From assembly GCA_045580835.1 (NCBI GenBank), contig JAZNOM010000085.1:1-33047 (forward strand): a stretch of 33,047 nt of DNA. Direction: 5' to 3'. The position numbers and the translations under genes were made by a program. Positions within the stretch are counted from its first letter, which is position 1. Every line of letters starts with the position of its first letter. This DNA comes from UMGS902 sp045580835. GTDB lineage: Bacteria > Bacillota > Clostridia > Oscillospirales > CAG-272. A model generated the notes under the pieces. The model saw only the letters and a list, made by a program, of their open reading frames with translations, was not told where the DNA came from and searched no databases. Shown here piece after piece: positions 1-8,180 of this stretch.

Positions 1-2
1 AA

Positions 3-401
3 ACCTATGCGGAGCTTTTACCTGCCGATAAGGCTGAAATCCTTGAAAAAATCAAGGGTGAAAAATGCGCAGTATATGTCGGCGACGGCATAAACGACGC
101 GCCCGTGCTTGCAATGGCGGATGTCGGCGTTGCTATGGGTGGTATTGGCTCGGCTGCAGCACTTGAAGCGGCTGATGCGGTTATAATGGGTGACAGTTTG
201 ACAAAGCTTCCTTTAGCTATTCGCACCTCGCGCCGCACCATGCGGATAGTGCGTCAAAACATAGTTTTTTCGCTTGCGGTTAAGTTTGCAATAGTTCTGC
301 TTGCGGCGGTAGGGTATGCAAACCTTTGGGTAGCCGTCTTCGGTGACGTGGGCGTTTGCCTTATCGCCGTACTTAATTCGCTCCGTGTACTAGAAAAATA
401 A
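3..401 (+). CDS. Heavy-metal P-type ATPase, C-terminal fragment (5' end outside window)
   Basis: The reading frame is open from the window edge, so only the last ~132 residues are visible. They hold the end of the P-domain, with the hinge motif GDGINDAP, then MGGIGSAAALEAADAVIM and two C-terminal hydrophobic helices ending in FGDVGVCLIAVLNSLRV. This order and the short two-helix tail are typical of P1B metal exporters (ZntA/CadA group), which use ATP to pump Zn, Cd or Pb across the membrane. The metal cannot be decided because the CPC membrane motif and the N-terminal binding domain lie outside the window. The stop codon sits inside a bidirectional terminator shared with the convergent epimerase gene. 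Confidence 0.9.
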   Translation, partial: TYAELLPADKAEILEKIKGEKCAVYVGDGINDAPVLAMADVGVAMGGIGSAAALEAADAVIMGDSLTKLPLAIRTSRRTMRIVRQNIVFSLAVKFAIVLLAAVGYANLWVAVFGDVGVCLIAVLNSLRVLEK

Positions 402-426
402 GAGGAGCGATGCTCCTCTTATTTTT
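394..426. terminator. Bidirectional intrinsic terminator between ATPase and epimerase genes
   Basis: A perfect 15-bp stem (AAAAATAAGAGGAGC and its complement) closes on a GAT loop. A-rich and T-rich flanks let it work in both directions. It overlaps the stop codons of both convergent genes. Confidence 0.9.
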
Positions 427-1357
427 CTACATACATATATGTTACAAAATCGCGTGTTTCGCCGGGCTTTATGCCGATGATATTTACATCGCCCATCTTT
501 GCAGGTGCCTGCGGCGCACTGTTTATCCACGTTTGCGGTTCAACGCAGAGAAAATCTGCATTGCCGCCGTTGTAAACCATCCAATACTTGAACGAGTCAT
601 CAGCATCGTAAACCACGCTGTATCCGCTTTCGGTGTCGGTAAGGCGAAGCTTTGCACCGGCAGGACGCGAGAAGTGGCGGCTGATAAACTGCTCGGCAGG
701 AGTAATCTCACCGTTTGCGAGCTTTTCGTGGAATTCTTTATCATCAACAGTTTCCCAAGTCATTGAAAAATCGCTCATGTCGCGGTCATATTCCTCGCCA
801 ACAGGGAGTGTCATTTTGATGTTTTCCACGTTGCCGCCTTTTATAAAAGGCATTGCAAATGTAGTGTGGAACGCAAGCCCTATTGGCATGGTTTGCCCTG
901 AGTTATTTGTAACAGAAACGGTCTGCTTGAGTCCCTTTTCGCAAAGTTCATATTTTACAACAAGTTCAAATGCGTGCGGATATGTAAGGTATGGAGTGCT
1001 TTCTGTTGCCTCGTAGCGACAAACCACAGAGTTTTCTGTCGTTTCCACAACCTCGAACGGCGTTTCGTGAAGTGTTCCGTGGAGAAAGCAGCCGGTTGCT
1101 TCTTCGTTTATCGGCAGGCTGTACTCTCTGCCTTCAAAAGTGAACTTGCCGCCCTTGATACGGTTTGGCGGAAAGAGCAGGGGAGTGCCGTAGAGAAATG
1201 CGTTGTCAAGTTCGGTTATTTCGTCAGGATCGTATGTGCGAAGCGCACTGATTTTTGACGGGAGATGCTCGAAACGTAAGCAGTTAGCGCCTCTATCGGG
1301 CTGGATTTTAACTTCGTATGCTCCGTCGGGAGAGCGAAGAGTGATAAGTGATGACAT
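419..1357 (-). CDS. Aldose 1-epimerase family protein
   Basis: A protein of about 312 residues resembling the galactose mutarotase-like beta-sandwich family, which interconverts alpha and beta anomers of aldoses or sugar phosphates in the cytoplasm. Supporting signs are the N-terminal sugar-epimerase pattern (RGANCLRFEHLP), the central RHFSRPAG stretch and the C-terminal FLCVEPQTW followed by the GIKPGET end segment that is common in the family. There is no signal peptide. An ATG lies 9 nt upstream (1366) but touches the AGGAGG; the ATG at 1357 has that ribosome site at 9-nt spacing and is preferred. It is the last gene of the minus-strand operon with the ROK kinase, and its start overlaps the end of the small membrane gene. 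The exact sugar is unknown. Confidence 0.85.
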   Translation of the reverse strand: MSSLITLRSPDGAYEVKIQPDRGANCLRFEHLPSKISALRTYDPDEITELDNAFLYGTPLLFPPNRIKGGKFTFEGREYSLPINEEATGCFLHGTLHETPFEVVETTENSVVCRYEATESTPYLTYPHAFELVVKYELCEKGLKQTVSVTNNSGQTMPIGLAFHTTFAMPFIKGGNVENIKMTLPVGEEYDRDMSDFSMTWETVDDKEFHEKLANGEITPAEQFISRHFSRPAGAKLRLTDTESGYSVVYDADDSFKYWMVYNGGNADFLCVEPQTWINSAPQAPAKMGDVNIIGIKPGETRDFVTYMYVEK

Positions 1358-1358
1358 G

Positions 1359-1622
1359 TTATGCATCCTCCTTGTTTGATTTTGCTTTTAGCTTGCGCAC
1401 TTCTTCTTCAAGCCAGAATGCGCGTTCTTCCAGCTTTTCTATTTTGCCGATAAGCTCGCCCATAATAAGACATCCGCCGCTTAACGCAAGCACTGTACCA
1501 AACGCTACCGGGAAAAGCACCTGGTCAAGGTCAACCTTCTCGTTTTGTGAAAGCATAAAAATGATAAGCGCCACTAAAAACAGAGTAAGACCAAGAATTT
1601 TAAAAATGTTTTTAAGTTTCAT
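1359..1622 (-). CDS. Small two-helix membrane protein with coiled-coil tail
   Basis: An 87-residue protein of no family I recognise. Residues about 7-24 (ILGLTLFLVALIIFML) and about 35-58 (LFPVAFGTVLALSGGCLIMG) are hydrophobic enough to be two membrane helices. They are followed by a charged heptad-like tail, KIEKLEERAFWLEEEVRKLK. The start at 1622 has AAGGA at 8-nt spacing; an alternative ATG at 1631 is too close to that site. It lies between the ROK kinase (12 nt upstream) and the epimerase in one operon, so it probably belongs to the same transcript. Its role is unknown. Confidence 0.7.
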   Translation of the reverse strand: MKLKNIFKILGLTLFLVALIIFMLSQNEKVDLDQVLFPVAFGTVLALSGGCLIMGELIGKIEKLEERAFWLEEEVRKLKAKSNKEDA

Positions 1623-1633
1623 ATTGTCCATCC

Positions 1634-2578
1634 TTAAACTGCAAATGCTGCGCCTATTATACCTGCATCGTTTCCGCAAATTGCAGTGCAAAGGCGGGTA
1701 CGCTTTTGGGCATTGCGGGCAAAGTCCTCTTCGTCAACCTTCGGTTGAAGCAGGTCGATAAGAAACTGCTTTTCGCCTGAAATTCCTCCGCCGATGATGA
1801 ACACGTCGGGTTGGAAGATGTTGATAAGAGAGGAAATGCCGTTTGCAAGATAAGTGATGTATTTTTCAATGACTCTTGCTGCCGCAGCATCCCCTGCTTT
1901 GTATGCATCAAATGAGGTGCGCGCGCTGATTTTTGAGTTTTCTGCCATGAGAGTGGGCTCTCCTGACATAAAGCATTTGTTAAGCTCTTCTTTTGTCATG
2001 CGGATAAGTGCAGTTGCAGAGCCGTAGGCTTCAAAGCAGCCGCGTCTGCCGCAGCCGCATTTCTCGCCGCCGACTTCGATAACAAAATGACCGATTTCGG
2101 CTGCAAGACCGTTTGAGCCGCTGTAGATTTTTTTATCAATTACGATACCGCCGCCGACTCCTGTGCCGAGCGTTATCATAACCGCGTTGTCTGCTCCTTT
2201 TGCCGCACCGCACATAACTTCGGCGAGTGTTGCGGCGTTTGCATCATTTGCAACTCCAACCTTTTTTCCGTCAAGCTTTGCGGAAAGAATGTCGCAGATG
2301 TTGATGCCGGAAAACGGGATGTTGGGGGTGAAAAGGATTTCGCCGCTCTTTTCGTCAACACCGCCCGGCACTGCGATGCCTACGGAGTCGATGTCGGAGA
2401 AAGGAATGTTGGCATCGCTTGCAAGTGAGCGGCAAAGCGATGCGATATCGTCAATAATTTCTTCTTTTGGGCGGGATGCACACGTTGGCACGGATTTTTT
2501 ATAAAGAATGGTTCCGCATTCGTCTACAATGCCTGCGGCGATGTTTGTACCGCCGAGGTCAATACCGATTTTGCGCAT
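1634..2578 (-). CDS. ROK family sugar kinase (glucokinase-like)
   Basis: A 314-residue cytoplasmic kinase of the ROK family, which phosphorylates glucose, fructose or amino sugars with ATP. The N-terminal phosphate-1 motif reads GIDLGGTNIAAG. The central ITLGTGVGGG is the second phosphate-binding loop, and the ROK zinc signature follows as EIGHF then CGCGRRGCFEAYGS. The C-terminal PDVFIIGGGIS closes the ATP site. There is no N-terminal helix-turn-helix, so it is an enzyme rather than a ROK repressor. AAGGAG lies 8 nt before the ATG. It is the first gene of the operon and is driven by the promoter at 2626-2654. The presence of an epimerase in the operon suggests free-sugar metabolism, but the substrate cannot be read from sequence. 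Confidence 0.93.
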   Translation of the reverse strand: MRKIGIDLGGTNIAAGIVDECGTILYKKSVPTCASRPKEEIIDDIASLCRSLASDANIPFSDIDSVGIAVPGGVDEKSGEILFTPNIPFSGINICDILSAKLDGKKVGVANDANAATLAEVMCGAAKGADNAVMITLGTGVGGGIVIDKKIYSGSNGLAAEIGHFVIEVGGEKCGCGRRGCFEAYGSATALIRMTKEELNKCFMSGEPTLMAENSKISARTSFDAYKAGDAAAARVIEKYITYLANGISSLINIFQPDVFIIGGGISGEKQFLIDLLQPKVDEEDFARNAQKRTRLCTAICGNDAGIIGAAFAV

Positions 2579-2625
2579 TTAAAATACTCCTTTTTGGACA
2601 CAGTAGTATTATTATTTCTTTAAAC

Positions 2626-2654
2626 AGTATAAAATATAAACAAAGAAAAGTCAA
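2626..2654 (-). promoter_or_regulatory. Sigma-A-type promoter of the ROK kinase operon
   Basis: On the minus strand, -35 TTGACT and -10 TATACT are separated by exactly 17 bp, about 50 bp upstream of the kinase start. The match is visual. Confidence 0.75.
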
Positions 2655-2700
2655 TAAAAGCGTCAAAAACTGAAAAATATTGAAAATCTTTAAATATCGC

Positions 2701-2729
2701 TTGCAATTCATTTAAAGACAGTATAAAAT
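2701..2729 (+). promoter_or_regulatory. Probable promoter of nifS-nifU
   Basis: TTGCAA and TAAAAT are separated by 17 bp. An alternative -10 (TATAAT at 2729-2734) overlaps. The same TTGCAA-N17-TAAAAT layout precedes the ribokinase and the glycosidase-like gene. Confidence 0.6.
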
Positions 2730-2781
2730 ATAATGATGGAATGATATTAGTGCAAGAGAAAGCACGAGGAGAATACAATTA

Positions 2782-3969
2782 ATGAAAAGATTTGTTTATG
2801 CCGATAACGCGGCTACTACGCCGGTTTCGCGCGAGGTTTTAGATGCAATGATGCCTTACCTCACCGAGAAGTGGGGCAATCCTTCAAGCCTTCATGCAAA
2901 GGGCCGCGAAGCGGCTATGGCACTCGAAGATGCGAGAAGCAGAATTGCAGCTTGCCTTGGCGCTGACTCAAAGGAGATCTTCTTTACCTCCTGCGGCAGC
3001 GAAGCGGATAACTGGGCGATAAAGGGCGCAGCTTATGCCGGCAGAAAAAAGGGTAAAACCCATATAATTACAAGTAAAATCGAGCATCACGCGGCACTTC
3101 ATGCCTGCGCGGCGCTTGAAAAGGACGGCTTTACCGTAACATATCTCGGCGTTGACGAAAATGGCGTTGTATCTGTTGATGAGCTGAAAGCGGCCATCAA
3201 TGATAAAACCGCGCTCGTTTCGGTAATGCTTGCAAATAACGAAATCGGAACTATTGAGCCTATTGCAGAAATTGCAAAGATTGCGCACGAACACGGCGCA
3301 CTTATGTTCACAGATGCCGTTCAGGCTATCGGCAACATCCCCGTTAACGTTAAGGAACTCGGCGTGGACATGCTCGCACTTTCCGGACATAAGATTCACG
3401 CCCCCAAGGGTATCGGCGCACTATATGTAAAGAAAGGCGTGCGTATAGATAACCTTATTGACGGTGGTGGTCAGGAACGTTCAAAACGCGGCGGTACTGA
3501 AAATATGCCTTATATCATCGGTCTTGCAACCGCTATGGAAAACGCGATAAATCGCTTGCCTGAAATGGAAAAGGTTGCAGCTCTTCGCGATTATCTTATG
3601 GACGAAATTCTTAAGAAGGTACCCTACAGTACTCTTAACGGTCCGCGCGGAGATGCAAGACTCCCCGGAAACCTAAATATCGGCTTTGAGTTTATTGAGG
3701 GCGAAAGCATGTTGCTTCTCCTCGACTTTGAGGGGATTGCATGCTCTACCGGCTCTGCATGCTCGTCGGCTTCGCTTGACCCGTCGCATGTATTGCTTTC
3801 AATCGGTGTTCCCCACGAGAGGGCGCACGGTTCACTCCGTCTTTCAATTTCAAACGAAACAACAAAAGAGGATGCTGATTACATTCTTGAAAAGCTGCCT
3901 CCGATTATTCAGAGACTGCGCGACATGAGCCCGCTTTATGAAGAAGTGGCTAAAAAGGCAAAGGTATAA
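2782..3969 (+). CDS. nifS: Cysteine desulfurase (NifS/IscS type)
   Basis: A 395-residue PLP-dependent enzyme that takes sulfur from cysteine as an enzyme-bound persulfide and passes it to an Fe-S scaffold. The sequence shows the N-terminal YADNAATTPVS, the PLP-stacking histidine in KIEHHAALH (about 102-103), the PLP lysine K204 in ALSGHKIHAPKG, and the catalytic loop with Cys327 in STGSACSSAS. Length and motifs fit group I NifS/IscS. The start is preceded by GAGGAG. nifU follows 14 nt downstream, so the pair forms a minimal Fe-S cluster assembly operon (the Clostridia version, without IscA or ferredoxin here). No IscR-type regulator gene is next to it. Confidence 0.96.
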   Translation: MKRFVYADNAATTPVSREVLDAMMPYLTEKWGNPSSLHAKGREAAMALEDARSRIAACLGADSKEIFFTSCGSEADNWAIKGAAYAGRKKGKTHIITSKIEHHAALHACAALEKDGFTVTYLGVDENGVVSVDELKAAINDKTALVSVMLANNEIGTIEPIAEIAKIAHEHGALMFTDAVQAIGNIPVNVKELGVDMLALSGHKIHAPKGIGALYVKKGVRIDNLIDGGGQERSKRGGTENMPYIIGLATAMENAINRLPEMEKVAALRDYLMDEILKKVPYSTLNGPRGDARLPGNLNIGFEFIEGESMLLLLDFEGIACSTGSACSSASLDPSHVLLSIGVPHERAHGSLRLSISNETTKEDADYILEKLPPIIQRLRDMSPLYEEVAKKAKV

Positions 3970-3983
3970 GGAGATATAAAACT

Positions 3984-4439
3984 ATGAGTATGCTTTACAG
4001 TGAAGAGGTAATGGACCACTTTGCAAATCCTCGTAATGTGGGTATTATAGAGGATGCCGACGGTATCGGCGAAATCGGCAATGCTAAATGCGGCGACATT
4101 ATGAAGATGTATCTTAAAATTGAAAACAACATTATCGTTGATGTCAAGTTCAAGACCTTCGGTTGCGGCGCGGCGGTTGCTACTTCCTCTATGGCGACAG
4201 AAATGATTAAGGGCAAGAGCATTGACGATGCACTTGCACTTACAAACAAGGCGGTTATTGATGCGCTTGGCGGACTTCCGGCGGTAAAGGTGCATTGCTC
4301 TGTGCTTGCTGAAGAAGCGGTTAAGTGTGCGCTTGCCGATTACTATAAGAAGCAGGGAATTGACCATCCCGTTATCAAAGAGGCGGAGGAAATCATGGGT
4401 CATGATGAAGATCATGAACATGAGATTCCCGAAGAATAA
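3984..4439 (+). CDS. nifU: Iron-sulfur cluster scaffold (NifU-N/IscU-like)
   Basis: A 151-residue scaffold on which [2Fe-2S]/[4Fe-4S] clusters are built before transfer to target proteins. The three cluster-ligand cysteines are present: C36 in NAKCGD (with the conserved Asp), C61 in FGCGAAVA and C105 in VHCSVLAEEA. The length matches the single-domain NifU-N/IscU form used in Clostridia, without the Nfu or ferredoxin-like domains. The C-terminus carries a short His/acid-rich tail (HDEDHEHEIPEE), which is an odd extension and could bind metal. AAGGAG lies 10 nt before the ATG. The gene is co-transcribed with nifS and ends at the terminator at 4454. Confidence 0.95.
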   Translation: MSMLYSEEVMDHFANPRNVGIIEDADGIGEIGNAKCGDIMKMYLKIENNIIVDVKFKTFGCGAAVATSSMATEMIKGKSIDDALALTNKAVIDALGGLPAVKVHCSVLAEEAVKCALADYYKKQGIDHPVIKEAEEIMGHDEDHEHEIPEE

Positions 4440-4453
4440 GCTAAAGAAAAACG

Positions 4454-4500
4454 AAATCCTATTTTTGGGAACGCTCCAAAAATAGGATTTTATTTTTTTG
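4454..4500 (+). terminator. Intrinsic terminator after nifU
   Basis: A long perfect stem (AAATCCTATTTTTGG and its complement) around a short GAACGCT-type loop, followed by a T-rich tract. Confidence 0.9.
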
Positions 4501-4934
4501 CAAATTTTATAATAAATCGTTTGAATATTAGAGAAAATGGAAGCGTTTTTGAAAACTTTGAAAAACGCGCGACTGTGCTTTTGTGCATACTGTGCAATTT
4601 GTACATTTGTAGAAAAGAAGGCGAAGATTTTGTGACAAATGCACAAAAACGATTTAGTGCGCAAAAGCGCGCAAAAGATGTGGATTCTTCTAAACTAATG
4701 TTTAATAAAATTAAACACAATGGGCAAACCGATTGTAAAACTGATAAAAAATATTAAAAATTAGAGCAAAATGCCACAAAATGATAATACAATTAACTTT
4801 TTTGAATGGCAAACCGGTTTGAAACACGATGCATTTGTTTCTCTTTTTGAAAAAACAAGATAATATAAATAATTAGTGAAGAAAAAAACGCAAAGAAATA
4901 TCGGGCTTTGAAAAAGTGGCTTGATTTGTCACTC
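4501..4934. other. Non-coding AT-rich stretch upstream of the sugar operon promoter
   Basis: About 430 bp with no convincing gene; the open frames here lack a ribosome site and family features. It contains a perfect 12-bp palindrome (4810-4821) and the 10-mer CATACTGTGC (4586-4595), which recurs at 4992-5001 just after the promoter. Confidence 0.6.
4810..4821. promoter_or_regulatory. LacI-type operator-like palindrome CAAACCGGTTTG
   Basis: A perfect 12-bp palindrome with the CG-centred half-sites typical of LacI-family operators, about 115 bp upstream of the -35 box of the sugar operon. Its regulator is not encoded in the window. That it regulates this operon is inference. Confidence 0.45.
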
Positions 4935-4963
4935 TTGACAATATTGGGTTCGCGTGGTAAAAT
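4935..4963 (+). promoter_or_regulatory. Promoter of the sugar-uptake operon
   Basis: Consensus -35 TTGACA, 17-bp spacer, -10 TAAAAT. It predicts a 5' leader of about 170 nt before the solute-binding protein start at 5141. Confidence 0.8.
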
Positions 4964-4988
4964 AACAAGTACAAATATAGGTAATATT

Positions 4989-5110
4989 GCACATACTGTG
5001 CGCGCACCGTGTCGAAAACGGGGCGAGAGCATGAACTTTATGTGCAGTTTGCTTAAGGAATTGCCACGTGCAATTCCGTAATTTCTTTCGTGCGCGCGTG
5101 CGCGTACGTA
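4989..5110 (+). promoter_or_regulatory. Structured 5' leader of the sugar operon
   Basis: The predicted untranslated leader carries three unusual elements. The first is the inverted repeat GCACA-TAC-TGTGC (4989-5001), running into GTGCGCGCAC. The second is a perfect 8-bp stem, GGAATTGC-CACGT-GCAATTCC (5057-5077), not followed by a T-run, so it is not a simple terminator. The third is a 22-bp strictly alternating pyrimidine-purine tract (5089-5110). Whether these are operators or RNA structures cannot be decided from sequence. Confidence 0.5.
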
Positions 5111-5140
5111 ATAGCACTTATCTTAGGGAGGACAAGATTT

Positions 5141-8128
5141 ATGATGAGAACAAAGCTGTCAAAAGCGCTGGCTCTCTTCCTCGCTTTGGTTATGGCTGTA
5201 AGCTGCCTTTCTTTACCGGCGTTTGCTACAAACTCCGCCGAAGAAACAAGCGAAGGCCGTACCATGGCAGAGTGGAACGAGATCCTGAACACCAGCGAGT
5301 ATGATGCATATCTTGAAGATTATGCGACTCTCGCACCCACAACCGAAACGTATTCGTTCAGTGCGGTAGAGTGCCTTAACAAAGAGCAGTCTACTTCGAA
5401 AGCACAGGTTATGGATGACAACTCCGTTTACACTCCTGACAGCGGCAAGGTTACATGGACGATAAATGTTCCCGTAGAAGGACTTTATGTTGTCGACTTT
5501 GACTGCTTTCCGGGCAATGTGATGCTCGGTGAGGGCGAAACGGAAATGTCTACCGACGTTGAACGTATTTTCTATGTTAACGGCAAGGTTCCTTATTCCG
5601 AGGCGCGCTCAATTTCAATTACAAAGCGTTGGGCGGCACAGTATGAGGAAAACGGTCGCTTCAGAACCGACGTTTCCGGCAACGACCTTCGTCCTGATAA
5701 CGAGGCTGCTATCGCCTGGACAACTTACACAGTTAAGGATTCGTCCGGCTACTATGCAGAGCCTCTTCAGTTCTATTTTAAGGCAGGCGAGAACACCGTT
5801 GCACTCGAAGCTACCCGTGAGCCTATGAGTGTCAGAAGCATCGTTCTCCGTCCTTATACGGAACTTCCTACATACGAAGAGTATCTTGCGGCAAACGAGG
5901 GCAAGGCGCAGGCTAATGCGACTGTTGCTCCTGTAATTTTTGAAGCTGAAACGCCCAAGTATCAGTCGGATGAGTCGATTTATCCTCTTACCGACCGTAC
6001 GAGTGCTATCACTTCTCCTCAGGACCCTAAACTCCAGATTCTTAACTTTATGGGCGGTACTGAAAACTTCAAGACCGTTGGCCAGTGGGTTGAGTATGAG
6101 TTCGAGGTAGAGGCGGACGGCTTCTACACTATCGGAATGCGTTCCAAGCAGAACGATATGTCCGGTATGTTTGCTTCAAGAACGCTTTATATTGACGGCG
6201 AACTTCCTTTCTCTGAATGTAACTCGCTCCGCTTTGACTATTCAAAGGACTGGAAGTGCGAGAGCATTACAGACGGCACAACCGATTTTAAGTTCTACCT
6301 CACCAAGGGTACACACACCCTTCGCTTTGAGGTAAGCCTTGGACAGCTTGCTGAAGTTATCAGCACTGTTGAATCCTCCCTTACAAAAATTAATAACTGC
6401 TATCTCGACATCATGAAACTCACCGGTGCAGACCCTGATGAATACCGTGACTACGGTTTCTCAAGACTCATGCCCGAGACTATCACAACGATGCTTGAGG
6501 AATCCATTACACTTTACGGTGTTTCCGAGCTGCTTACAACTCTCTGCGGAGAGAAGGGCTCGCAGACCGCAACACTCGATAAGGTTGCATTCCTCCTCGA
6601 TAAGATGGGCAGAGATGAAGACGAGATCGCTCCCAATCTTGACAACCTCAAGACCTACATCGGTACTCTCGGCACATGGCTTAACAGTGTAAGAAGTCAG
6701 CCTGTACGCATGGACTACTTCATCATTCAGCCTACCGATGCCGAAATGCCCAGAGCAAACGCTTCGTTTGGCGACGCTATCATGTTTGAGCTTCGTGCAT
6801 TTATCGCAAGCTTCTTTACCGACTACAGCCACATGGGTGCTGTGGATAGCGGCGAAACCGCAACAAGTATTGAGGTTTGGACAACTGAAGGCCGTGACCA
6901 GGCGAAGATTCTTAAGAGCCTTGTTGCAGCAGAGTTTACGCCTAACTCCAACACCGGCGTAGACGTTAAGCTCGTAGCAGCAGGTACGCTTCTTCCTTCG
7001 GTACTTTCCGGTCAGGGTCCCGACGCCTTCCTCGGCGCAGCCGGCGTTGATGTAATCAACTACGCTATCCGCGGTGCGGTAATGCCTCTTAACGATTATG
7101 AAGGCTTTGAAGACCTTATGAAGCAGTTCAACGATGCAACTAAAAAGCCGGTTACCCTTTACGGTACCACCTACGGTGCTCCTGAACGCGCAGGCTTCTA
7201 TATGATGTTTGTACGCATGGATATCCTCGCTGAACTCGGTCTTGAAATCCCCAAGACTTGGGATGATGTGCTTGCAATGCTCCCCGAACTTCAGGCAAAC
7301 AACATGTCAATCGGTCTTAATAAAGAATATGATATCTTCCTCTATCAGATGGGCGGCGACCGCTTCGATGAATACGGTACTCGCTGCGACCTCGATTCGA
7401 ACGTAGCTCTTGAAGCTTTCGAGATGTATACCAGATTCTTTACCGACTATTCATTCCCCTACACATTTGACGGACCTAACCGTTTCAGAACCGGTGAAAT
7501 GCCGATTCTCATTGCGGATTACTCCACCACTTACAACCAGCTCACAGTATTCGCAACTGAAATCAGCGGTCTTTGGGAAATGCATCCGCTGCCCGGTATC
7601 TACCGCGATGCAGACGGTGACGGTGTAGAGGAACTTCACAACGAGGCGTTCAATACCGTTGCTGCAACAATCATGCTTCACGGTACTGAAAATCCTGAGG
7701 CGACTTGGGACTTTATGAAGTGGTACTGCGGCTCTGATGCACAGGGTAAGTACGGTAGCGACCTTGTAACAACAATCGGTCAGGCTGCAAAGTACAACAC
7801 CGCAAACAGAGAAGCAATTGCTTCAATGCCTTGGACTACAAGCGAGAAAGCCGCTCTGCTTGCGCAGTTCGACAATCTCTCCGCTGTTACAAACTTCCCC
7901 GGCGCTTACATCTTTGCGCGTTACCTTAACTTCGCACTCCTTTCTGTTGTAAACGAAGGACAGGACCCCGTTGTTGAACTTCAGGGTTATGTAAATACAA
8001 TCAATAAGGAAATCACAAGAAAACGTGAGGAGTTCGACCTTCCCGTACTTGAAAACGGTAAGCGAATGGAAAACTCCCCCGAAGTTGAAGCGGCTATGAA
8101 AGCATGGCTTGCTGAAAACGGCAGATAA
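5141..8128 (+). CDS. Sugar ABC transporter solute-binding protein with two N-terminal CBM-like domains
   Basis: A 995-residue exported protein, more than twice the usual ~430 of family 1 sugar-binding proteins. The N-terminus is a signal peptide ending in LPAFA; an AVSC further up is only a weak lipobox. Residues about 70-245 and about 263-430 look like two related beta-rich carbohydrate-binding modules: the second opens with APVIFEAE, as in CBM6/CBM35-like domains, and both hold a 'DG..P.SE' turn. A helical linker follows. From about 573 to the end is the solute-binding fold (SIEVWTTEGRDQAK, LSGQGPDAFLGAAG, LGLEIPKTWDDVLAMLPEL, TWDFMKWY). The start at 5141 has AGGGAGG at 9 nt. It heads the operon and should deliver a glycan to one of the permease pairs. 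The substrate is unknown. Confidence 0.88.
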   Translation: MMRTKLSKALALFLALVMAVSCLSLPAFATNSAEETSEGRTMAEWNEILNTSEYDAYLEDYATLAPTTETYSFSAVECLNKEQSTSKAQVMDDNSVYTPDSGKVTWTINVPVEGLYVVDFDCFPGNVMLGEGETEMSTDVERIFYVNGKVPYSEARSISITKRWAAQYEENGRFRTDVSGNDLRPDNEAAIAWTTYTVKDSSGYYAEPLQFYFKAGENTVALEATREPMSVRSIVLRPYTELPTYEEYLAANEGKAQANATVAPVIFEAETPKYQSDESIYPLTDRTSAITSPQDPKLQILNFMGGTENFKTVGQWVEYEFEVEADGFYTIGMRSKQNDMSGMFASRTLYIDGELPFSECNSLRFDYSKDWKCESITDGTTDFKFYLTKGTHTLRFEVSLGQLAEVISTVESSLTKINNCYLDIMKLTGADPDEYRDYGFSRLMPETITTMLEESITLYGVSELLTTLCGEKGSQTATLDKVAFLLDKMGRDEDEIAPNLDNLKTYIGTLGTWLNSVRSQPVRMDYFIIQPTDAEMPRANASFGDAIMFELRAFIASFFTDYSHMGAVDSGETATSIEVWTTEGRDQAKILKSLVAAEFTPNSNTGVDVKLVAAGTLLPSVLSGQGPDAFLGAAGVDVINYAIRGAVMPLNDYEGFEDLMKQFNDATKKPVTLYGTTYGAPERAGFYMMFVRMDILAELGLEIPKTWDDVLAMLPELQANNMSIGLNKEYDIFLYQMGGDRFDEYGTRCDLDSNVALEAFEMYTRFFTDYSFPYTFDGPNRFRTGEMPILIADYSTTYNQLTVFATEISGLWEMHPLPGIYRDADGDGVEELHNEAFNTVAATIMLHGTENPEATWDFMKWYCGSDAQGKYGSDLVTTIGQAAKYNTANREAIASMPWTTSEKAALLAQFDNLSAVTNFPGAYIFARYLNFALLSVVNEGQDPVVELQGYVNTINKEITRKREEFDLPVLENGKRMENSPEVEAAMKAWLAENGR

Positions 8129-8180
8129 GTGAGCGTAGGCTTGCAGATTTACCTAATATATAATTAAAGGAGAGAAAATC

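Noticed and set aside
3936..4664. 242-codon minus-strand frame over nifU and its terminator
   Set aside because: Crosses a strong terminator hairpin and overlaps a well-identified gene; no ribosome site.
4521..4757. 78-codon plus-strand frame in the gap before the sugar operon
   Set aside because: No ribosome site or promoter, and Lys/Cys-rich translation without features.
5057..5077. Transcription attenuator in the sugar-operon leader
   Set aside because: The hairpin is perfect but lacks the following T-run, and no alternative antiterminator fold is obvious.
5189..5215. Lipoprotein signal in the solute-binding protein
   Set aside because: AVSC has a poor -3 residue for a lipobox, and a good type I cleavage site (AFA) follows; membrane anchoring is possible but not supported.
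8141..8164. Internal promoter between the solute-binding protein and the first permease
   Set aside because: TTGCAG and TATAAT are only 12 bp apart, so not a workable spacing.
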